A model generated the notes under the pieces. It saw only the letters and a list, made by a program, of their open reading frames with translations, was not told the DNA's origin and did not search any database. Of a stretch of 14,414 bases of DNA, positions 1 to 6,494 are shown in pieces (position 1 is the first letter of the stretch; each line of letters begins with the position of its first letter). This DNA is from Planctomycetota bacterium (GTDB lineage: Bacteria; Planctomycetota; Phycisphaerae; WQYP01), in NCBI GenBank assembly GCA_021809365.1, contig JAKBAC010000084.1, positions 1 to 14,414 of the forward strand. The letters run 5' to 3'. Position numbers and translations under genes: made by a program.

Positions 1-864
1 TCCGATCTCATCAAACAGACCGCCGTGCAGCGTCACTGCCGGTATCGGATGCCATAATACTTCCCCGCCCCATGCGGAAAATGGATAACTGGGAAAAACA
101 AAAATGGACGGTGCAAAGCCAAAACTTCCGTTCAGGAAAACCTGGGCGTCGCGAATGTGGTCAAAGTCATAGGTGGTATCGATTCTTCCAAGCTTAAACC
201 AAAGGGCTTTATTCAACAAATTCTGACGATACCAGATCTGATCCAGTCGCGTGGCGGGGTTCTGGTCAATGGCACTGATGGCTTGCAGTTCGCCCACCAG
301 ATCATTGGCCGGATTCTGCCCGCCGTGGGCCATGAAATCAACGAACCCGGTACCCCCTTTCCATCCAAAAAGCCTCTTGGTATCCATGGTCAGTGATACA
401 TCCAGGCGGTAGCGCCAGTCAATGCGATTGGTACGGATGCCGCCGGAGAAATTTTCACTTGCCGCCTGCAGCAACGTGATCTGAGGCGTGATGCCGTGGG
501 CACCAAGATTACTACGCGCACCCCACCAGCTGCCCATAAGCGCATCGCGCGTCAACATATTGTGCGCGAATTGATCAAAAGAACCGGGAGCCGGACGGGA
601 GGCCGGAACCGAGCGCATGGGCGCGGCCATCGGGGCGGGGCTTTGGGCTATGCCCGCTGAAAGCAGTTCGCTGGTGGAAGGCTGCGAGGCGGCCGGAGCA
701 GCAGAATTGGCGGCGGGCCGGTTCACTGATGACGGAGCAAGCGGAGCGCTTTGCGCAGCGCCGCAAGCTCCGACGGCTGCGAGGGCAGCGGCGATCACCA
801 GAGCTTCAGCAAAATACGGCATACCCGAGGCATCATCATATAAGCACAGGAATTTGAACAACAC
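1..864 (-). CDS. OprB-like carbohydrate-selective porin, 5' part only
   Basis: The minus-strand frame is open from 864 to the window edge (288 codons), so the C-terminal part is missing. OprB-family porins are outer-membrane beta-barrels for sugar uptake. The call rests on the family-like start 'LMGSWWGARSNLGAHGI' and the segment 'LWFKLGRIDTTYDF', which resemble conserved OprB blocks, plus many aromatic strand-like segments. I chose the GTG at 864 because AGGAG (871-875) lies 6 nt upstream. The ATG at 822 is the alternative and begins at 'MPYFAEALVIAAALAAVGAC', a hydrophobic signal-peptide-like segment. A Pro/Ala/Ser-rich linker of about 50 residues follows before the barrel. The GTG start gives an unusually long n-region, so the start is uncertain. 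It is transcribed away from the intergenic region holding the 17-bp palindrome at 1028-1044. Confidence 0.72.
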   Translation of the reverse strand, partial: MLFKFLCLYDDASGMPYFAEALVIAAALAAVGACGAAQSAPLAPSSVNRPAANSAAPAASQPSTSELLSAGIAQSPAPMAAPMRSVPASRPAPGSFDQFAHNMLTRDALMGSWWGARSNLGAHGITPQITLLQAASENFSGGIRTNRIDWRYRLDVSLTMDTKRLFGWKGGTGFVDFMAHGGQNPANDLVGELQAISAIDQNPATRLDQIWYRQNLLNKALWFKLGRIDTTYDFDHIRDAQVFLNGSFGFAPSIFVFPSYPFSAWGGEVLWHPIPAVTLHGGLFDEIG

Positions 865-974
865 TCTAATCTCCTGGGGGCCCGCACACTCACTGACGGG
901 CTCGTTAGGGCATTTACCGATTCGCCCGACCGTGAAGGGCCGGACACGCATCAACTTCGGAATTTTATCCAAAG

Positions 975-994
975 GCCTGTCCAGGTAATCGCCG
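975..994 (+). repeat. Copy A of the GCCTGTCC-N3-TAATC motif
   Basis: GCCTGTCC, three variable bases, then TAATCGCCG. This agrees with the copy at 12689-12708 everywhere except within the three variable bases. It lies about 110 nt upstream of the porin GTG, in the intergenic stretch between the porin and the small plus-strand ORF. No clear palindromic tail follows here, unlike the copies at 8533 and 12689. Confidence 0.6.
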
Positions 995-1027
995 CTTTGC
1001 GAAGGCCATTACTCAGGCAATCTCTAA

Positions 1028-1044
1028 GTTATACAAAGTATAAC
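1028..1044. promoter_or_regulatory. Perfect 17-bp palindrome, operator-like
   Basis: GTTATAC-AAA-GTATAAC: two perfect 7-bp arms around a 3-bp centre, in the A+T-rich part of the intergenic region 865-1115. The size and symmetry suit the site of a dimeric helix-turn-helix regulator. It could act on the porin (start 164 bp away) or on the small ORF on the other side. The regulator is unknown. The rest of 865-1115 holds only the motif at 975-994 and no other gene that I can support. Confidence 0.5.
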
Positions 1045-1115
1045 GACATTATGCCAGCGGAATATACCATGCCGCAGTTTACATCGCATTATTGCGACTT
1101 CGGACTTACGAATCA

Positions 1116-1304
1116 ATGCAAGCCAGCGAACTGCTCAGCAAGGATGTAAGGGAACTGGAATACGCAGCAACGGTAGCATATTTTTATCTTCAGACTAAAA
1201 ATTGGGAAGAGGCCAAAGGCAAAACTTGCGAATTTAAGGGGATTCCGCCAGGCGGAACGGATGTCCGGGCGGCCGCCAAATTAGCCCTGCGACTCGTGGC
1301 TTGA
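1116..1304 (+). CDS. Orphan 62-residue ORF, function unknown, possibly a gene remnant
   Basis: The ORF runs from ATG 1116 (in-frame TTG at 1092) to TGA 1302-1304 and would encode a soluble helical peptide with a charged start ('MQASELLSKDVRELEYAAT') and an Ala/Leu-rich end ('AAAKLALRLVA'). No Shine-Dalgarno sequence is visible before either start. The composition looks protein-like rather than random. It reads more like the last helices of a larger protein than a complete domain, so a 3' remnant of a lost gene is one explanation. It converges on the methyltransferase gene with an 81-bp gap. I do not recognise the family. A toxin-antitoxin or restriction-accessory role is possible from location only. 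Confidence 0.33.
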   Translation: MQASELLSKDVRELEYAATVAYFYLQTKNWEEAKGKTCEFKGIPPGGTDVRAAAKLALRLVA

Positions 1305-1385
1305 CTGAATTGGCTGAGAGCATTGAGAAAGCGGGAAGGGGGATAAAAGTCGGAAAATGATTGACAAAGCCATGATGATGGCCTC

Positions 1386-2285
1386 TTAAAACACCAGCGA
1401 GAGCTGCTCCGCGCCATGTCTATCAGTCTTATTTTCCACCAACGGGAAATTGGCAATCAGAGCTTCAATCATCGGATGTCTCAAATCTTCTGAGGAACCG
1501 ACGTGGTAAAAATGTTGGCGAGTCAGAACGCTGAACCTGGCGTGGCTCCAAAGGCGCTTGATGGCGGGGTTAGTACGGAATTCATTGCTGTGCCATGTCG
1601 AAAGCAGGAAATTGCCGGGCGTCGAGTCCAACATAGCCGCCAAGACATTTTCGTCCTCATCGGACCAGGAGTTGAAATAGTCTACATGTCGCCCGGCGTA
1701 GGGCGGGTCGACATAAACGAAATCGCCTTCCCGAATGGTCGAAAGCGTCTCACGAAAGTTACGGACTGCGAAAGTCCAATCGGAGTTGCGGATAACTTGT
1801 GCAATTTGGTGTACCTGATTCGCTATTTTCGTCACGTAGGCCCGGGCAAATCGTCCGGGCTTATGACAATAAGGCACATTGAATCGGCCTTTGCGGTTGA
1901 ATCGCATAACGCCATTGAAACAGGATCTATTCAGGAAAAGAAAGTCCAGAGAATTCGGGGAGGCGTTGAATCGTTCTCTGACAATGTAGTAGTAAGGCTC
2001 CCCCTGTGACTTTAATTTTGCGCCCTCATCAGTCAGGAATGTCCTGATATCGGACGGGGTAATGTGCTTGCTCTGGATATCGCTATAGAGCCGAATAATA
2101 TGCGGATTGGCATCGCATAGCAGCGCGGTGCAGGGATGAACATTCAGCGCCACGACGCAGGACCCGCAAAAAGGCTCGACCCATCGGGAAAAAGGCTTCG
2201 TGTTCGCGATCTCCCGAATGGTGTGGGCCAGCTTCGTCTTAATGCCCTGGCACTTCAGCGGTGGTACCAATGGTGGATTGCTCAC
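1386..2285 (-). CDS. EcoRV-type DNA adenine-N6 methyltransferase (D12 class), predicted GATATC
   Basis: Modification half of a type II system: it transfers methyl from S-adenosylmethionine to an adenine in the target, protecting it from the neighbouring nuclease. Features of the Dam/M.EcoRV (alpha, D12) class in its 299 residues are: N-terminal 'PPLKCQGIKTKL' (8-19), the AdoMet loop 'WVEPFCGSC' (35-43), 'FLNRSCFNGVMRFNRKG' (117-133), the catalytic DPPY (193-196) followed by 'AGRHVDYFNSW', and a C-terminal 'HFYHVGSSEDLRHPMIEAL' block. These blocks and the length agree with M.EcoRV as I recall it, which methylates the first A of GATATC. The second Gly of FxGxG is Cys43 here. The GTG start overlaps the nuclease stop (GTGA, 2282-2285), implying translational coupling. 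Two GATATC sites lie inside the gene. Confidence 0.9.
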   Translation of the reverse strand: MSNPPLVPPLKCQGIKTKLAHTIREIANTKPFSRWVEPFCGSCVVALNVHPCTALLCDANPHIIRLYSDIQSKHITPSDIRTFLTDEGAKLKSQGEPYYYIVRERFNASPNSLDFLFLNRSCFNGVMRFNRKGRFNVPYCHKPGRFARAYVTKIANQVHQIAQVIRNSDWTFAVRNFRETLSTIREGDFVYVDPPYAGRHVDYFNSWSDEDENVLAAMLDSTPGNFLLSTWHSNEFRTNPAIKRLWSHARFSVLTRQHFYHVGSSEDLRHPMIEALIANFPLVENKTDRHGAEQLSLVF

Positions 2286-3139
2286 GGTTCATCCTCTTGC
2301 TCACTGGATTCCGAGTCTGTAAATTTTTCACTTCGTTTCTTTTGCGCTTCAAGCCTATCCAACCCCCGTTTTTTGTATTCACGGTAGGTTTCGAGATTGG
2401 CGTATGGGGGTTGAGTTTCCGCGGCTGCCGCCATATCTCGGGTCAGGTAGAACATCCAGTAATCGTCGTAGACCTCCCGTCCTAAATCAGCGAACGGCCC
2501 GGTACCCTGGAGAAGGTCGTCAATTCTCGTAACTGAGCCGATGTTCTTGGTGTTGCCGCTGCCCGGCTGAGAAGCGGCGATGCGGTATTTTGGCTGCGCA
2601 AAAAACTGGAAATCTCGAATAACCGAAGGAATTTGGGAAAGTTGGTCCAGCGTAAAAACCGTGCGTTCCTCGGATGCGCCTTCACAGCGGGAATAAATGA
2701 CCCCCAAAACAAAATGCTCCGCGTACCGGTCATAAGGATAAACTATATTTTTGTTGCTTTGACGCTTACGAAAATAACCCGTGAATGCCCCCAATGTCAT
2801 TCCGTTTACCTGATTGAGACCAATTCGGTAGGTACTCTTAATGTCCACCGCAAATGCCTGACCGGACGGGGGATGGGTAAATGTCAGATCTGGATAAAAG
2901 TTTTGCTGCGGGCACAGTTCGATTTTGAGGCCGTGAGTCTCGGCAAACTCCTTGAACATTGGGATAATGAGCAGCTCAAGCACCTTTGATATAATCTTGG
3001 TGTCCATAGAAATTGTGTAGATATTACGGTAGGTATCGATAAACCCCTTAATAATCCATTCATCTTCGCCGGTCGCAACGGCCTTCGCAAATGAAGCGGT
3101 GTGCGACTGAAGATGTTGATGAAACTGGTCTGCATCCAT
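2282..3139 (-). CDS. EcoRV-like type II restriction endonuclease, predicted GATATC
   Basis: Orthodox dimeric PD-(D/E)XK nuclease resembling EcoRV along its length. Aligned by eye with EcoRV as I remember it: 'DTKIISKVLELL' (46-57) fits 'DTKVLSTIFELF', with Glu55 at the Glu45 position. The Q-loop 'QQNFYPD' (78-84) contains Asp84 (Asp74). 'AVDIKSTY' (97-104) supplies Asp99 and Lys101 (Asp90, Lys92). 'NIVYPYDRY' follows, and the recognition loop 'GSGNTKNIGS' (193-202) matches EcoRV 'GSGNTTNIGS'. Catalytic and base-reading residues are therefore present and blunt cutting of GATATC is the prediction. It has 285 residues against about 245 for EcoRV, with a charged C-terminal extension. The longer open frame reaches 3337 into phrB, but the first credible start is ATG 3139, which lacks a Shine-Dalgarno. 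It is translationally coupled to the methyltransferase, and its base composition looks more A+T-rich than phrB. Confidence 0.93.
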   Translation of the reverse strand: MDADQFHQHLQSHTASFAKAVATGEDEWIIKGFIDTYRNIYTISMDTKIISKVLELLIIPMFKEFAETHGLKIELCPQQNFYPDLTFTHPPSGQAFAVDIKSTYRIGLNQVNGMTLGAFTGYFRKRQSNKNIVYPYDRYAEHFVLGVIYSRCEGASEERTVFTLDQLSQIPSVIRDFQFFAQPKYRIAASQPGSGNTKNIGSVTRIDDLLQGTGPFADLGREVYDDYWMFYLTRDMAAAAETQPPYANLETYREYKKRGLDRLEAQKKRSEKFTDSESSEQEDEP

Positions 3140-3146
3140 GCATATA

Positions 3147-3175
3147 ATCTTAACGCGATCAAACTGCCACGTAAA
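3147..3175 (-). promoter_or_regulatory. Possible restriction-gene promoter, would give a near-leaderless mRNA
   Basis: On the minus strand a -35-like TTTACG (3175-3170) and a -10-like TAAGAT (3152-3147) are separated by 17 bp, each matching four of six consensus bases. Initiation about 7 nt downstream would fall at or next to the ATG at 3139. That would fit the missing ribosome binding site. The match is moderate and could be chance. Confidence 0.3.
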
Positions 3176-3178
3176 CCG

Positions 3179-3240
3179 GGCGAGATGCTCGCCAGTTGGC
3201 CGCTGGCCCGGGCCAACCGGACCTCCTGAGGAGTTGGCCC
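3179..3240 (-). promoter_or_regulatory. Overlapping alternative hairpins between phrB and the restriction gene
   Basis: Read on the minus strand, GGGCCAAC (3240-3233) can pair with GTTGGCCC (3217-3210). The same middle arm can instead pair with GGCCAAC (3201-3195). A third hairpin, GGCGAG-CAT-CTCGCC, occupies 3193-3179. A strong ribosome-binding-like AGGAGG lies in the loop of the first hairpin, but no start codon in the nuclease frame follows it. Mutually exclusive pairing is what attenuators look like, but no T-run follows. It may instead be a phrB terminator relic or a scar at the edge of the restriction-modification insertion. Confidence 0.45.
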
Positions 3241-3246
3241 CCGGCG

Positions 3247-4662
3247 TCATCCCCGAAACTTCGCGATGGCTTTGATGCGGGCGGCGGCGTGGTCTACGAT
3301 GCGGGCGGGGTAGTCCTGGCCGATGATGCAGCCGCATTGGCTTTGCAATAGTGGCGGCATTTCCCAGGGGGTATGGATAAAATCCTCTGGTACATTGACT
3401 AATTCGGGAATAAAACGCTTTACAAATGTGCCGTCGGGATCAAATCTTTGGGCTTGGAGAATCGGATTCATCACGCGGAAATAGGGCGCGGCATCGGTGC
3501 CTGTGCCGGCGCTCCATTGCCAGCCGCCAACATTGCTGGCTTGATCATAATCCATCAGCCACTGCATAAACAATTGTTCTCCGATGCGCCAGTGCGTGTC
3601 CAGATCTTTGGTGAGAAACATGGCGGTGATCATCCGCAGGCGATTGTGCATCCAGCCGGTCTGCTGAATCTGCCTCATGGCAGCATCCACAATGGGATAT
3701 CCGGTGCGGGCTTGGCACCAGGCAGCGATTAATTCCGGTTTGCTTTCCCAGGTGAGGCGTTCATATTTTTTTTGAAAAGCGCTGTGGCAGGTGTGCGGAT
3801 AATGATAGAGAACCATGCGATAAAATTCACGCCAGATCAATTCGGAAAGCCACGTTTCCGCCCCGCCGCTGCCGGCCATCGCCCCCTGGTTTATCGCGGC
3901 GGCAACGCATTGGCGGATGGATACTGTTCCGGCAGCAAGATGAGCTGAAAGTTGCGAAACTCCCGGCACCGCAGGAAAATCTCGGTCGTTGTGATAAAAC
4001 TTGATTTTATTCTGGATAAATGTTTCCAACAATGCGGAGGCACCTCGCTGGCCTGCCGCGATTGGCAACGTCACAGCAGGATAGCCCAGAGATTCAGGAT
4101 CGGGAATCGGATCAGAAGGAACGGATGTAACAGGCGATTTCGCAGGCAAGCCGGAATTTTGAACAGGCGACTGCGTTAGTTTTGCCAGCCACGCGCGTTT
4201 GTAGGGTGAAAAAATGGTATACGGATTATCCGTTCCGGTGAGAACCTCAAAAGTTTCAAAAATCACAGCATCTTTAAAGCTCTTAATGTCAACGCCCAGC
4301 TTTTGGGCCTCACGCACCAGGCGTTGATCCTGTGCGATTTGCGCGGGTTCATATTCTTTATTAAGCGTGATTGTTCGAACATTTAAGCGCTTCGCCAGCG
4401 ACAATATCGCCTGGACAGGATTTGCCGTGGTAAGGATTTTCAGGGGAATATTTAAGTCAACCAACGCGGCGGAAAGTTCCCGAAGCGATTTAAGCCAGAA
4501 GGCCGCCTGATAGGCCCCGGTCTTTCCCGTGGATGCGGTAAACCATCGGGTATCAATACAAAATACGGCGACAACCGAATCTCCTGATCGGCACGCGGCG
4601 GCCAGTGCGGTGTTGTCCCGCACACGAAAATCCCGTCGGAACCAATGCAAAACCGTTCTCAA
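3247..4662 (-). CDS. phrB: Deoxyribodipyrimidine photolyase (class I CPD photolyase)
   Basis: Light-dependent flavoprotein that splits cyclobutane pyrimidine dimers. The protein has 471 residues, matching the roughly 470 of the family. The N-terminal antenna-cofactor domain begins 'LHWFRRDFRVRDNTAL'. The C-terminal FAD domain carries 'WLSELIWREFYR' (271-282), 'GYPIVDAAMRQ' (321-331), 'GWMHNRLRMI' (336-345) and 'NVGGWQWSAGTGTDAAPYFR' (377-396). These hold the FAD-binding residues and the Trp chain known from E. coli. The open frame continues upstream to an ATG at 4779, but that part encodes the palindromic repeat rather than protein family sequence. I place the start at TTG 4662, 8 nt after GGAG (4671-4674) and five codons before the conserved 'HWFRRD'. 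It lies between queG and the restriction system, all on the minus strand. Confidence 0.95.
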   Translation of the reverse strand: MRTVLHWFRRDFRVRDNTALAAACRSGDSVVAVFCIDTRWFTASTGKTGAYQAAFWLKSLRELSAALVDLNIPLKILTTANPVQAILSLAKRLNVRTITLNKEYEPAQIAQDQRLVREAQKLGVDIKSFKDAVIFETFEVLTGTDNPYTIFSPYKRAWLAKLTQSPVQNSGLPAKSPVTSVPSDPIPDPESLGYPAVTLPIAAGQRGASALLETFIQNKIKFYHNDRDFPAVPGVSQLSAHLAAGTVSIRQCVAAAINQGAMAGSGGAETWLSELIWREFYRMVLYHYPHTCHSAFQKKYERLTWESKPELIAAWCQARTGYPIVDAAMRQIQQTGWMHNRLRMITAMFLTKDLDTHWRIGEQLFMQWLMDYDQASNVGGWQWSAGTGTDAAPYFRVMNPILQAQRFDPDGTFVKRFIPELVNVPEDFIHTPWEMPPLLQSQCGCIIGQDYPARIVDHAAARIKAIAKFRG

Positions 4663-4756
4663 ACAATATTCTCCGGCAATAGCCAAACCGCACCAGCGGG
4701 GGCGATTATATCCAGCCTTCGAAGCAATTGTGCCGAGGCTATATCCCGCACCTGCA

Positions 4757-4894
4757 ACCAACCACCGGGTTATCACCACGGTGCTCTATCACGCGATGTG
4801 CCATCGATAGCACCGGATGGTAATCCGGTGGTTGATCGAATGCCACGGCCCAACCGCTGGCCCAGGTGCCGGGCTATCGCTGCGGCGCTCTATC
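4757..4894. repeat. REP-like palindromic repeat cluster between queG and phrB
   Basis: Three related arms lie in tandem. Arm 1 (4761-4787) runs from AACCACCGG to GGTGCTCT. Arm 2 (about 4807-4833) is its approximate reverse complement, AGCACC to CCGGTGGTT, so arms 1 and 2 can fold together. Arm 3 (4869-4894, CCGGGCTATCGCTGCGGCGC and onward) resembles arm 1 and differs mostly by transitions. Positions 4757-4787 are identical over 31 bp to the reverse complement of 12766-12796. The cluster fills most of the 211-bp gap between queG and phrB, and the queG stop codon falls inside arm 3. Confidence 0.8.
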
Positions 4895-6049
4895 GCCCGC
4901 TACTCCCATCGCAACCCCCTGATTCCTCGGAGAGACTCCCAGCAGAATTGCAGCGTTGCGTTGCCACATGTTGAACTTGGCCCGGCGAAATGCGCGGCCT
5001 CGCGTGGCCTGATCCCAATCATGCTCGGTCCAGTGCAAAACCGTCTGCGGTGAAACGGTTCCGGAAAACGCCCGCGGTTGAAAATCAGGATGGCCCGCGG
5101 CCATGGGCCGGCGATTAAACGGACAAACGCTCTGGCAGATATCGCAGCCGATCATGTAACCGGCGTCGCGCATGGGGGCGTGAAATTCCGCAGGAATATC
5201 CGCGCGGTTTTCCAATGTCAGATAACTGATACATTTACCGGCGTCCATGCGATAAGGCGTCAGGGCATGGGTGGGACAGGCGGTGATGCAGCGCGTGCAG
5301 GTGCCGCAACGATCCGGCACCGGCGGATCAGCCGGCAGCGGTACAGACAGAAAAAGCTCCCCCAGCAGAAACCAGGAACCGTGCCGGGGGTGAATCATCA
5401 TCGTGTTTTTTCCGATCCATCCCAATCCGGCACGGACCGCCAATTCCCGCTCCAGGCACGGTCCCGTATCAACGTATGCACGCGCGGTAATATCTGTATT
5501 TATCAAAGCCCGTACCGCGCGCTCGAGTTTTTGCAGTAAGCCGGTGAAAATACGGTGATAGTCCCGTCCGGCGGTATACCCAGCGAGTTTTGCATCCGGC
5601 GGTGAAATCGCGGAGTTGCCATGGCCACCGGGTCGGGCATCATCGGCCACTGTCCCCGGCGAGAATTCGCCGGTCGTATCAGACTCTCCAGCAGCAGGGA
5701 TGCGCGGGGACGTTTCATCGGGGCTTTGATAGTAACTCATGGCCACGCAGACGGCGCCGGCCGCCCAGGGAAGATGGGTGCGAATATCCATTTTTGCAGG
5801 GGCCATGCGGGCGAGATAATCCATCGTGCCGTGACGGCCAAGGGCAAAAAAGTCGGCAATGTAATCGCTATGCGGTGAGGGGTGAATATCGGCGATTCCA
5901 ACGAGATCAAAGCCGATGTCGCGGGCAGCACGTTTGATCGCGATGGCAAGCTCCTGCGATTCCAAAGCCGCGGCATGAGAACTTGCAGCACCAGACAAAG
6001 CATCAGGGATGGCCTGGTCAGGCGTGATTTTCCGTTCTTGATAATTCAT
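4874..6049 (-). CDS. queG: Epoxyqueuosine reductase
   Basis: Cobalamin-dependent iron-sulfur enzyme that reduces epoxyqueuosine to queuosine in tRNA, the last step of the pathway, in the cytoplasm. Visible marks in the 391-residue protein are: 'AYVDTGPCLERELAVRAGLG' (191-210), which holds the family's catalytic Asp; the first cluster 'CGTCTRCITACP' (248-259); and the second 'GCDICQSVCPFN' (301-312). Together these give the two [4Fe-4S] clusters. An insertion rich in Pro, Gly and Ser of about 40 residues (109-152) sits before the conserved 'GRDYH'. The C-terminal HEAT-like repeats of some homologues are absent. ATG 6049 lies 37 nt after the stop of the upstream small gene and lacks a clear Shine-Dalgarno. 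A TTG at 6142 is open in frame but would overlap that gene. The stop codon lies within a repeat arm, so the last residues may be repeat-derived. Confidence 0.93.
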   Translation of the reverse strand: MNYQERKITPDQAIPDALSGAASSHAAALESQELAIAIKRAARDIGFDLVGIADIHPSPHSDYIADFFALGRHGTMDYLARMAPAKMDIRTHLPWAAGAVCVAMSYYQSPDETSPRIPAAGESDTTGEFSPGTVADDARPGGHGNSAISPPDAKLAGYTAGRDYHRIFTGLLQKLERAVRALINTDITARAYVDTGPCLERELAVRAGLGWIGKNTMMIHPRHGSWFLLGELFLSVPLPADPPVPDRCGTCTRCITACPTHALTPYRMDAGKCISYLTLENRADIPAEFHAPMRDAGYMIGCDICQSVCPFNRRPMAAGHPDFQPRAFSGTVSPQTVLHWTEHDWDQATRGRAFRRAKFNMWQRNAAILLGVSPRNQGVAMGVAGDRAPQR

Positions 6050-6086
6050 GTCAGGCAATAGGTCGTGCTCACAAACTTCAGAAGCG

Positions 6087-6398
6087 TCAGTCGGTTTTGG
6101 GCTTTTGGCTTTCAGATTCAGCGTCTTGATCGTCGGGTACAAGATTCAGCAGATCAGCAGGCGCTGGTTCGTTGTGTGCCAAAGCGGCCTGAACTTCCGG
6201 GTCCGGATCCATGGATTCCAGTGCCTGCTGGTTGAGTCGGTTGATGGTGGGAGTGGGGATGTCTTTGTTGCCGCGATCATGTGTGGTGGCGATCCAATAA
6301 CGCAAGGCCAACCAAGCCACCACCAGAACCGCCACGCCCCCGCCGACAATTCCCGCCGTCCAGTTCTGCGCGATCGCTAAAAGTGCCATGCCATCCAT
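6087..6398 (-). CDS. Small single-pass membrane protein, unknown function
   Basis: The 103-residue protein has one hydrophobic helix near the N-terminus ('AGIVGGGVAVLVVAWLALRYW', about residues 15-35) and a hydrophilic, acidic tail rich in Pro, Asp and Glu that ends 'SQKPKTD'. I chose ATG 6398 because GGGAG sits 6 nt before it. The ATG at 6425 in the same frame has no ribosome binding site. The gene lies 96 nt after the ABC exporter gene and 37 nt before queG on the same strand, so it probably belongs to that transcription unit. The layout resembles small accessory subunits such as CcoQ in size, but I see no family signature, so no function is assigned. Confidence 0.62.
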   Translation of the reverse strand: MDGMALLAIAQNWTAGIVGGGVAVLVVAWLALRYWIATTHDRGNKDIPTPTINRLNQQALESMDPDPEVQAALAHNEPAPADLLNLVPDDQDAESESQKPKTD

Positions 6399-6494
6399 CA
6401 GCGTCTCCCGATCAAACACGGACATGATATCGCAGCCAGAAGCCTGTCCCTGGAATGGCTGCCCGCGATTTCTACGACCTGCATGATAACATAA

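Noticed and set aside
1369..1382. GCCAT-GATG-ATGGC hairpin after the methylase as a terminator
   Set aside because: The stem is only 5 bp and the T-content after it is weak; not enough to call.
2884..3216. Minus-strand ORF starting at TTG 3216 with AGGAGG 5 nt upstream
   Set aside because: Out of frame with the EcoRV-like nuclease and overlapping it almost entirely; the translation looks like a frame shadow. The ribosome-binding-like sequence is part of the hairpin region.
3140..3337. Upstream extension of the nuclease to 3337
   Set aside because: Overlaps the phrB C-terminus, has Pro/Arg-rich shadow sequence and no EcoRV similarity. ATG 3139 gives the right N-terminal alignment.
5503..5937. 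Several overlapping open frames within queG and other genes on the opposite strand
   Set aside because: They lie inside well-supported genes, have Arg/His/Pro-rich shadow composition and no family features.
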